A stretch of 64,000 nt of DNA. Source: Blastomussa wellsi. Lineage: Eukaryota; Cnidaria; Anthozoa; Scleractinia; Plerogyridae. The notes below the pieces were generated by a model. It was given only the letters and a program-made list of their open reading frames with translations, did not search any database and had not been told where the DNA came from. A program made the translations under genes and the position numbers. Positions within the stretch are counted from its first letter, which is position 1. The number at the start of each line of letters is the position of its first letter. Positions 34,731 through 44,190 of this stretch are shown here, one piece after another. The DNA lies in the NCBI GenBank assembly GCA_947652115.1, contig OX393563.1:24790838-24854837 (forward strand), read 5' to 3'.

Positions 34731-36300
34731 TTAACCGATTCCCTGCGTGACTAGCGTGACTTGCTTAATTTGTTTCATTATTTGCTGCAGTAATTATTAA
34801 TATACCGCAAGCTGCCGCTCATAAGCCTCCCCCTCCCCCGACCCCCACGTATAACCTCCCCCAGTAATAGGCCCATCTACCTACAAACTGAAATATAATT
34901 AACACATCCGATTGTAAGCCCCCCGGGATATTATGCATTGAAATGAATTTAATTTACCGTGACGTTTTGAAGCTTAATTAAAAACCAGTAAATGTAAAAA
35001 TTATTTTGACCAGCACTGCTATAGCTCTTTTTTTACTCAGAAACACGACGACTTTCAGTTTCTCGTTCTTACTTCCGCTGTTTTTTTTTACCGAGAGTGC
35101 ATGACAGAGTTTCGGTTTATTTCGTGGGCAATCCTCGCTTGCCAGAAAATACAGTATACGGTGTGGCGTAAAGTTGAAGATTATAATGTTCAAAAAGGTT
35201 TGGGCCAGCTGCTTTTGAGCTGAAGGAAGGTGGCAACATTTTCCCCGGGACTGCAGAGAATTAAGTGCTTAAAAACAGACTGGAACTAACTATTACACAA
35301 AACCGTGATGAATTGCATCTGATGTGCTGATTATGGAGTACTTGGGGGCCATACACACTGACTAGCCTAAAACAAGAAAGCAAGAACAGTATAAAGGAAT
35401 ATTTACCCTTCAAATCGCTCGATCTGTTACTTTATCATCCACCAAACAAGACGGAAAGCCCAGGGAAACTAGTTTCTTTGGATAATGCGGAGGTCTGGGA
35501 TCATTTGCGAAAAACGAAGGGCTCTGGGGGACATATGATTTTCAAAAAAAATCGAATTATTTTATTGGCTGTAAGGAACAAAGAAATCTTAAACGGAAGT
35601 CAAAATGTTCGCCGTCCGCCTTCTTACAACACACAACATGTAGAAACATCAATGCCATATACATGAAGTCCGGAAATCTCGGACTGGACATTGTATGTTG
35701 GTGCCAAGGCCCTGCCGGCTAAGAGAAACGAAAAGGGCTATGGGGACGAGAATGCCGTTCCCAGGATGGCTCGATACACAGGCAGCCCAAGCTCACGTTG
35801 TGATCAGGATCATATTGCATAATAGCTGTCATGGCAAAAATATAAGAGTTTGTATGGGCATATTTTACAACACCTTTTAGCAAACCGAAATACTGCCAAA
35901 TCGTAAATAAAATTGCCTTACCTTACTTTCACTGTGTTTTTATTCTTGTCTGAACGCTTATTTTGCCGATTCTTGGCCATTTAGGCGAGTTATCGCTTTG
36001 TGGGTTCCCCACTACAAAGAAAAGAACAAGGCTGCACACTCCAGTTCGGAACGCCCGACGAGCCAAGCGAAAAATCCCAGCTTAAAATGGTCAAACGGCC
36101 TCAAATCCATCGCGAATTCCAAGAAGAGATGTTCAAGTTTCATTTTAACTCAACAACAACTCAGTCCAGGTTCTGCCATCGATGCCAAGCGGCCGTTTGT
36201 TTTAAAAAATCCAAGGTAATAAGATCTCCATTGTGCCAGTACACGCTCGTCACGACACACGACCGTTAAAAAACTCCTTGGTAACCCCGCCTCGATAATC
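34731..36300. other. Sequence between the two Penelope-like copies
   Basis: Mostly AT-rich, with a dispersed repeat near 35690-35765 (GCCGGCTAAGAG, GACGAGAATG). The stretch 36000-36300 has overlapping short plus-strand ORFs, but I cannot tie them to a family or to the element beyond the gap. Confidence 0.4.
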
Positions 36301-36500
36301 NNNNNNNNNNNNNNNNNNNNNNNNNNNNNNNNNNNNNNNNNNNNNNNNNNNNNNNNNNNNNNNNNNNNNNNNNNNNNNNNNNNNNNNNNNNNNNNNNNNN
36401 NNNNNNNNNNNNNNNNNNNNNNNNNNNNNNNNNNNNNNNNNNNNNNNNNNNNNNNNNNNNNNNNNNNNNNNNNNNNNNNNNNNNNNNNNNNNNNNNNNNN
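36301..36500. other. Assembly gap (200 N)
   Basis: A run of exactly 200 undetermined bases, probably a scaffold gap of nominal size. It truncates the Penelope-like element, so part of that element's coding region may be missing. Confidence 0.99.
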
Positions 36501-37122
36501 CAACCCGGAACTTTTAAATGCGCTCGCGCACGATGCAAAACATGCCCTTTCATTCACAACGTTGACAAAATATCGGGACCCAAGCGATCTATAAAAATCA
36601 CTGATCATTTCACCTGTACCTCAGCCAATGCCATCTACTGTATAACTTGCACTCTTTGCAAAAAGTTATACATCGGCGAAACAGGGAGACGACTTGGCGA
36701 CCAATTCCGAGAACACCTTCGTGACGTAGAGAAAGACGACAAAAATGCATCGAAACCGGTCGCGAGACACTTCAATCTCCCAAATCATTCTAAGCAACAT
36801 ATGGCAGTCTGCGGCCTTTCCCTTCACCAAGGAAACACGGAAAGCCGTAAAACTCTAGAACAAAAATTTATTTTTCAAATCGGCACTCTTAATCCTCACG
36901 GTATCAACGAACGCTTTTCATTCAACTAATTTATTCCGAAGTTTTCACGTTACCAGGCACCAGCCAATAGCGAAGCTCCATCTTTCTGTATATAAAGACA
37001 CACGACGCACAATTCCTTGATTCGCTCCGACGAAGGGCTAACGCTCGAAACGTCAGCTCTTGAATCTCTTTACGGTGGCCAATTGACATTATCAACCCAG
37101 TTGATAAAACCAAATTATATGG
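36501..37122 (+). mobile_element. Penelope-like retroelement 3' part with GIY-YIG endonuclease
   Basis: From the gap edge an open frame reads through a cysteine cluster (GTFKCARARCKTCPF) and a GIY-YIG core (IYCITCTLCKKLYIGETGRR, then FREHLRD). It ends at NERFSFN and a TAA near 36929. Cysteine linker plus GIY-YIG is the usual C-terminus of Penelope-like reverse transcriptase proteins. The reverse transcriptase itself would lie in or before the gap and is not visible. The 3' terminal block with the hammerhead-like motif follows, ending AAAACCAAATTATAT. A truncated inverted copy sits at 34374-34730. Confidence 0.85.
37019..37065 (+). ncRNA. Candidate hammerhead ribozyme-like motif of the Penelope-like element
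   Basis: Contains CCGACGA, a possible stem-loop GGGC-TAAC-GCTC, then GAAAC and GTC, in the order expected for a minimal type I hammerhead core (CUGANGA, stem II, GAAA, cleavage triplet GUC). The first core uridine is replaced by C, and stem III would have no loop, so self-cleavage as a monomer is doubtful. Related blocks occur at 15893, 20131 and, inverted, at 34420-34475. Confidence 0.35.
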
Positions 37123-37894
37123 CTTAGAAATTATACTAGTAGTAGTAGTAGTCTTTGACTCATCATCGTTTATTTTAAAGTGGCCAAAATGGCCAATTTT
37201 TGATTTTTTTTTTCAATTATGCAAATTAGTATTAGTAAATTAACTGTTTTCCCCCAAGTAGATTTTGGTGGACTAGGGCGGGCACATAAAGATATTCATT
37301 TGGCACTATTGGAAATTCTGTTGCAATTTGTTCAAGGTTCACTTACTTTTTCCGTAGAATGACCAGTCTTTCGTGCACTTACAACAATGAGAAAGCAAAC
37401 CAATCAAATGATCGCACGCACGAAAGCAGCCATTCGGTGCATGGTAGCAAATATTTGAAAATTTAAATTGTAAATTATACATATGCTGAAACAGATATCT
37501 CGTTGTGTCCTTCACTGAACGTTTACCATAAATCTTCAGGATTCTAACTATCGGAAATGATCCTTTGCCTTCGCTTATGGTTACGGATAAGGACCAGGGG
37601 TTCAGTTTGGGAGCGTTCTTACGTTGGGACCGGGAACGAAGCACAAATATCTCCAAAAAGTACTTTGTTTTGGGCAAACGATTGAGCACGTGCTTCGGAG
37701 AAAGGGATTGTATGACAAGGAAGATGGCCGCTTTTAAGACTTCTCAAGGTAAGAACTGCACAATTTGTCAAAGTACTTTGCAGTGGAAATTTAACTTTTC
37801 TTGTTCCAAAGCGTTGTAAGAACTCAGAAGTTTCTTACTTATTTTTGTTAAGTCGACGAAGGGAACGTTTCTGCATGTGTAAAATATTCTGTCG

Positions 37895-37950
37895 ATAGGT
37901 TTCAGAGCTACGTTATTTTTGCATAAATTTAAGGTGGCTCTGAAACCTAT
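37895..37950. ncRNA. Pre-miRNA-like hairpin
   Basis: A perfect 14-bp stem (ATAGGTTTCAGAGC with GCTCTGAAACCTAT) continues with partial pairing into a terminal loop of about 28 nt. It lies in the first intron of the putative non-coding transcript. A microRNA precursor is possible; a short palindromic repeat is the main alternative. Confidence 0.3.
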
Positions 37951-40304
37951 TGTAAAAGTGTTTCTCCTGTCAATTGAACAAAAATATATCAGAATTACTT
38001 TCACCGAGTAGTTTTTAAGTTTTTAGCCAAGCTATGTCAACTTTGGGTTGCCTTTGGCCTCTTCCAGTGTTGCCATGGCAACAAAGTTTTACTCTATTTT
38101 AATCTGACTTTGTTTACTGATACCTACCCTGTAGGATTACACTAAATGCTTTTCATCTGCGTCAATCGGCCTAGCTGTGATAGAATGCCAAAACGAAATA
38201 AAAACATCTCTTGTAGTTAAAAGCAGAACACTGAACAATCATTCTGTTGCAAATTGTCTGTTCATACAATATGATGTTTCTCCCCGATATTTGATTTAGT
38301 CGTGAACAGATAACTGGAAAGGAATCGATTTTCCAAAACGATCGTTTTCTTTTTACCTTACACCCTTTGGAAAAAATCTTGGCTAATTTGTAACATGAAT
38401 ATCGTGAATAAATTCCTGACAATACTAACACTTAAAGTGTTAATTCGCCACATGCAACTATGAATAAATCACCGTCTATTTCCTTTTTGGGTGGAACTGA
38501 TTTGTTATTAAATTCAGACCGTTGTGTTCATTTTTCCAACAAAATTGAAATGTGTTAACTTAATTAATGTTTTTCTATTTTTCCACCTTAGGTAATAACA
38601 GACGGCTGCACTAATGGACAATCCTGGGCAATGTGAAGGACAGATGATTGCTGGATCATGTTGGTTTCCACTACTCCTTGTGCTTTGTTAGGTAAATGAC
38701 AATAATTTATTTTTTTCATAGCGAGTCCAATTTATAGGTACAAATTGTTCAAGCATTTCAAATTCCAAAGACTGATCAATCGTGACCTAATTTCTCTCGT
38801 ACAAAATCAATACACTTTCAAGCAAATAAGTGATAAAGAAAATTTTCAACTTAATTGTCTGGGTAAATCACCAAATTCTCCAAACGTATTTTTAAAGAAA
38901 CGTATGGCAAAAAGAAAGGAGAATTTTACTTTAAATTTTAGACTTGAAGGGCTCTAGTCAGCCTCGCCTTTTATCCGCCATTTTCGATGCACAATCGAAA
39001 TTGTTAAAATTTTATGGTGAAGGAAAACTGTATTGCAACACCGCAAGCTGTGTTATTTGGAGTCTGTTAAATTATCTTTAGCAGTTTCACGGTGATCGTT
39101 TACGTGTTGAAAAGCTTCGAGTTTTATTATATACTAATAGTCCCGTATGTAAAAACAAAGGTGTGGCCGAGGTGGGCGCATGTTTTTGAAACAAACCAAA
39201 GATTAAAACAATTTTTTTTAATTAGTCGTTTAAACTATTTCATCTTTTTCCAGGACTAAGAAATGACGGTAAAACCGCGGAGATTCCAGTGGAGTGATAA
39301 ATGACACGATTACGCACGACAGGTAATTTGAACTCTTCTTTTTTCAAGATAAAAATCTTATTTCTCCGTTACGATTTGCATGCATTTTTGTAATGTTAGT
39401 TATAAGAATTTGTGATATTTCGGCTTACCCTCGGTGTAAGAACCTGTGAAACTCACCAGTGACGCAAACCAAAGAACGAACAAGACAACAAAGAACCTCG
39501 AAACAATATAGAACACAAATACGATAGCTCACAAACAAAGATAAGGTCTCAGGTTCTTACACCAAGGTAAACCCGATATTTGGGAATAATGCCTCCCAAT
39601 AATTTCGAAATTTATGGCTCCAATTGCAATTCACATCTCCGACTTTAAGAACCAAGAAATCAGACTCGTTTTTGGCGTCCCTGCTCCTCTCTTCCTAGTG
39701 TAATTGACTGTTAATTTTTGATCGTTTTTCTGTTCTGCACGGAGAAGGTAGCCTTGTATATTGAACATGCATGTAACGATAAAAGCCATCCATTCGCACG
39801 ATACCGTTCATTGTATTCTAGAGGTGGCAAGCTATGGCATTATACTTTGATATGCTGTGCTTACGTTGTTTTCTTGATTGCTTTGTAGATCTGTATTGCT
39901 GTGGTGCCTCGTGATCAGTCAAGTTGACCAAAGGAAGACGGAAAATGCTTTGCAGCTCAATTAACCAAAGTGGTGAGTTCAGAACTTAATTACCATTACA
40001 TTTATCTTGCCTTTTTGCCTTTTGCCTTAGCCTTTTGCGCGCGAAAATTAATTTAAAGCGTCGTTTAACTGTTGATTAAAATATCCGTAACTTTTTCAGT
40101 AGCTGACGCGGACAATTTGGAACCGCTGATTGTCAACGGAATCGTCCATCTAATCGCCGTGCAAACTTCTTTCTTTAAAATTTTTAAAGCTTGAAATCTT
40201 GGATGACCAACTACGTTCGAAAAGGCATTGACGTTACTGTAGACCTTAAGGGGTGTCATTTGTATGGGCGTCGCTTTTGTTATAACAATAGAAAATTATA
40301 TATC

Positions 40305-40818
40305 ACCGTAAAGCTAATAAAATGTAGAATCAGAAGAAATATTTTTTTAAGATTTGATTTAATGGTAAGCGCGCGCAAGCGTTCAAACGCAAAACTGCCC
40401 TTATTTCCTTCACTGAATTGCCTGCCTTCCTGCTCGCACGTACGACCAAATAAACTGCACAATGCCAATCAGTAGGTTATAGAGTAAAAAAGGGTGTGAG
40501 GCTTTTTCGATATTCCGATTGGTTGCCGAGAAAAATTCAAAATCTAGTTTGAAGTTGGCGAATTGAATATTTACCGACCTTCGTCACATGGGAGCGCGTA
40601 AAAGGAGAAGTATTTGGAATATCGAAAAAGCCTCACTCTTTTGTACTCTATCACCAACTGATTGACATTGTGCAGTTTGTTTGGTCGTACGTGCGAGCAG
40701 GAAGGCAGGTAATTCAGTTTTAGCAAATAGTGTCAGTTTTGCGTTTGAAGGCTTGTGCGCGCTCACCGTTAAATCAAATCTAAAAAAAATTGTCATCTGA
40801 TTCTAAATATTATTAGCC
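40305..40818. repeat. Large inverted repeat (about 210-bp arms)
   Basis: 40305-40520 and 40617-40818 are diverged reverse complements. They share CTGCTCGCACGTACGACCAA, the GCACAATG..AATCAGT block, GATTTGATTTAA and GGCTTTTTCGATATTCC, separated by about 100 bp. This is a foldback element with no ORF. Confidence 0.8.
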
Positions 40819-41271
40819 TTAAGATGATGTATACTTTTCTAAGGTTATAACATATCGACGAACATACGAATGATTTTTCAGAAGACGCCCCTGAAGATCT
40901 ACAGTAACCTTTAACAAGAAAACAAGTCGTAGAAAAGATTTTAAATTGGTTTTCCTAGTATAGGGTCTATTTTGTGGGGTCGTCTACACAAATTGTCGTG
41001 GTCATGGTTATTTTTCTTCGTGGAAAAATGACAGCTGATGAATTTTACATCTTGTTGGTGTTGAACGCTCGAAAGAAACTAAAGTCCCCTTTTCGCGATT
41101 TGGGTGACCTTGAACGACCTTCAATAGGCCGCACTCGACATTTATAGCCGCCATGTTGTTTTCAAATTATAATGCAAATTAGCCACGCGTCCTCTGGATG
41201 GTAAACAGCTTTTATATCGAGAAAATTCAACCAAATTAGTTTGAGTAATCAAATGGTGACGATTGAAATAA

Positions 41272-41373
41272 GAAATAATTTCACACCCGTTTTGTCAAAA
41301 TTCTTATAATTTCCCGACCCTTTAGGCGAGGGAAATTATAAGAATTTTAACAAAACGCAGGTGAAATTATTTC
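41272..41373. mobile_element. Hairpin MITE with 42-bp arms
   Basis: GAAATAATTTCAC pairs with GTGAAATTATTTC at the base. TTCTTATAATTTCCC pairs with GGGAAATTATAAGAA near the loop (GACCCTTTAGGCGA). The pairing is almost perfect apart from a few mismatches. There is no coding capacity. Confidence 0.8.
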
Positions 41374-42343
41374 CCAATGTAGATCGTCGCAGATAATTAG
41401 TGAAGAATCGATTAATTTTACAAAGTTACCGTTTTCTTTTTGCCTTTTACACTTTGGAGAACCACATGGCTAATTTGTTCAACGTACTAATTACAAACAC
41501 GAAAATCTGTTATGCAAACGCGCTTTTGTCAACAATGCGAAAAAACTAAGTGTTATTATTTCGCCGCAGGTAACTGTGTGTATTTGTACAATTTGTTCTG
41601 CATTACAAGTATTTGTTGCACCCAACCAAGTCGCCGTAAAGGTGCTGACATGAAGTTTTTCTTTTTGTTTCAGAGTGACCTCTTTGCTTCGGGTTTTGCT
41701 GGACCTTGAAGACTGATTTACATGGACCTCTGTGGAGGAGACATGGATGATGCCATGAAGTTCATTCTGGAACAGGCTTTTCTCTGACCAATGTTCATCG
41801 TTAGGTAAAGGTCAATAATTTAATTACTGTGCATCGAGACAAATTTATGGATACAAATTATTCCAAAGACTGATCAAGAAGCAAATATGGCGCAAGAATT
41901 TTTTTAAATTCTAAATTTTCAAAATTCGCCAAACTAATGTTACAAGAAACGTATAGCAATCAATTGCAAGGAGAATTCTACTATAATTTTTTTCTTTACC
42001 AAAACGCAAATGCGGACCTATGTTTATGAACCAAGACTCGTATATATTGTTTTAGCGAATTAAACCCAGTTTTTTTTAATTAATTCGTTTGCAAACTTCT
42101 TTACTTCTTTGCCAAACCTTAACGTGTAGGTCTTTTCCGTTTCAAAACTTGGGTACGCATTCAATTTATATTTAACGGACCTAGATCTTTGACAGTTTCA
42201 TTTTTGCAAAGACTTGTAAACGGGAAAAAATTTAAAACCGGAGCAAAAGTTTACTTGAATCAAAAGCAAAACTTATTAAGCCAGTTTAATTGCTTTTCTT
42301 AGTGATATCGATTCGTAGACGTAAAAATATAAGCAGTCTTTAG

Positions 42344-42820
42344 TCTTAGTACCATTAATATTTTTCAGTCTTCAGATTGCGCATTTCGTGGTAAATTTTA
42401 GCTTGAATTAAGTTCTGTTCATAGTTTTCGACTTAGCATTTTTGCTTTTGTCGTATTTAGTCTTAGTTCCATTAATATTTTTCAGTCTTCAGATTGCGCA
42501 TGTCGTGGTAAATTTTAGCTTGAATTAAGTTCTGTTCATAGTTTTCGACTTAGCATTCTTGCTTTTGTCGTATTTAGTCTTAGTTCCATTAATATTTTTC
42601 AGTCTTCAGATTGCGCATTTCGTGGTAAATTTTAGCTTGAATTAAGTTCTGTTCATAGTTTTCGACTTAGCATTCTTGCTTTTGTCGTATTTAGTCTTAG
42701 TTCCATTAATATTTTTCAGTCTTCAAATTACGCATTTCGTGGTAACTTTTAGCCCGAATTAAGTTCTTTACACGTAGTTTTCGACTTAGCATTCTTGCTT
42801 TTGTCGCATTTAGTTTTTGA
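42344..42820 (+). repeat. 117-bp tandem repeat, four copies
   Basis: Units start TCTTAGTNCCATTAATATTT at 42344, 42461, 42578 and 42695. The spacing is exactly 117 bp and the copies are nearly identical except the last. The array sits in the presumed last exon of the non-coding transcript, just before its AATAAA. Confidence 0.92.
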
Positions 42821-42947
42821 CTTAGCATTTTTCTTATTAGCTTACACATGAATGTTATATTTTCATTGTTAGAAATGTAGTTCACTTTCATATTGTATAC
42901 CTTTATAAATAAGTTATACAACAAGTGTTATAAATACGTTTTGCTTT

Positions 42948-42953
42948 AATAAA
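42948..42953 (+). terminator. Candidate polyadenylation signal
   Basis: AATAAA after the 117-bp array, consistent with the 3' end of the putative spliced plus-strand transcript. Confidence 0.4.
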
Positions 42954-43240
42954 ACTTGTAAATTAGTTAATGCTACAAAACAATAAAATATTTTACAACT
43001 GAACTTCATTGCTTCTTTTATTTCTCTTTTGTCTTAAGATTATACAAATGAAATAAAAAATATTGCGCTTTTAAAAGGGGCCTGGTAACTAGTCGAAATG
43101 TAGGCTATCTCTAAGACCATATTTTGCCTATGGAGGGTTGCCGAAAAGAAAAAAAATTCTGCTGATTTTGGACAGAGTTTAGTCAGAAATCAAAGAATAC
43201 TTTTACTTTTGATGGGAAAAATCCATTGTATAATGCAAGA

Positions 43241-43425
43241 TTTTCCCGCCAAAAGACTTAGTATATTTTTGACTCAAAACCAAACACTATTCAAAACGCA
43301 GACTTTTTTTTCCAAGAACAATTTTCCCGCCAAAAGACTTAGTTTTTTTTTTCGACTTATTTTGGTCCCTTTTAAAAGCGCAATATCACTTAAACGCAAA
43401 ACGATTCCCGCCAAAAGACTTAGTT
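43241..43425 (+). promoter_or_regulatory. Three evenly spaced E2F-like sites
   Basis: TTCCCGCCAAAAGACTTAGT occurs at 43243, 43323 and 43404, 80-81 bp apart. A degenerate GACTTAGTTTTTT follows near 43466. TTTCCCGCCAAAA matches the classic E2F/DP binding consensus. The even spacing suggests a degenerate tandem repeat of about 81 bp whose conserved core is this motif. Confidence 0.4.
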
Positions 43426-43944
43426 TTTTTCCGCTCACATTTTTAAATTTTCTTGATTGCGAAATGACTTAGTTTTTTACGAATTTTATTCGGCCAAAGC
43501 GTGGTATTCAATACGATCAGTTTACTGCCAAAATGCTTTTTCATCTGCTCTCCTTTGCCTTGCTTTCCTCGCTGATGACTCCACTGGATTTTCTGTTTAT
43601 CTTCGAACCTGGAAGGAAAGACCACAAATAAATTTAATATTAAGCAATAGTTTTACTGCATTCAAGGCTGAAAAGAACATCACAAATAAATTTAATTGTA
43701 AGCAATATTTTTAGTTTATTCAGGGTTAAAAGGAGTCCAAATTACAAGGGCAAGCGCTGGGAACGAGGTTTTGGATTCAACAGAAATATTACTCTTTGAA
43801 AGAACTTTCTCCATTTCTGTTTCTTACTCAGATAACGAGTACTACATTGAGGAAATTTTTTCCCTTTAACTTCATTGAGAATAAATGATTTCCTGCGTAC
43901 ATTAATGACAGAGTAAACAATTTTGTGGATGAAGTGCTTTTTCT

Positions 43945-44190
43945 ATAGGCATGTATTAACGTGGAATTTAATTAAACAATTGTCTACTTCATTAAACCAT
44001 TTTACATATAAAGAATCCCCAAAGAAGCTCCATTTAGCATTCCGTTTCATTCAAAGAATCGGCAAATTTTCTGTTAGAGTGGAGGTTCCCTTTAAATTAC
44101 TTAAACAGGGGATTCTCTATATGTAAAATGGTTTTTATGAAGTAGACAATTGTTTAATTAAATTCCACGTTAATAAATGCCTATATTGAA
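43945..44190. mobile_element. Foldback element
   Basis: Inverted arms of about 80 bp (TTAACGTGGAATTTAATTAA, CAATTGTCTACTTCAT, CCATTTTACATAT) flank a core of about 80 bp. Arm identity is high and there is no ORF. A young insertion is likely. Confidence 0.8.

Larger units (their letters stand above)
38330..42000 (+). repeat. Diverged local duplication of about 3.1 kb
   Basis: 38330-39000 and 41420-42000 share ordered similar blocks. Pairs include CGTTTTCTTTTTACCTTACA with CGTTTTCTTTTTGCCTTTTA, GCTAATTTGT in both, and TTAGGTAAATGACAATAATT with TTAGGTAAAGGTCAATAATT. ACAAATT..TTCCAAAGACTGATCAA also occurs in both. This is an old tandem duplication of one exon-intron unit. Confidence 0.6.
37640..42980 (+). 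ncRNA. Putative spliced long non-coding transcript
   Basis: A series of AG...GT bounded segments on the plus strand: first exon ending 37748 (CTCAAG|GTAAGA), then 38592-38691, 39254-39322, 39889-39972 and 41674-41814. A last exon begins near 42303, contains the 117-bp tandem array, and ends after AATAAA at 42948. Joined, they give only tiny ORFs (for example MAAFKTSQGNNRRLH, then stop). The exon at 41674 and its 3' flank resemble the exon at 38592 and its flank. The model rests on splice-site appearance only. A spliced pseudogene or chance sites remain possible. Confidence 0.35.

Noticed and set aside
36150..36608. Minus-strand ORFs spanning the N gap
   Set aside because: They are open only because undetermined bases contain no stops; the plus-strand GIY-YIG frame explains the right side.
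40860..41060. C/D snoRNA candidate near GATGATGT and CTGATGA words
   Set aside because: C and D boxes are not at proper spacing with a terminal stem, so support is too weak.
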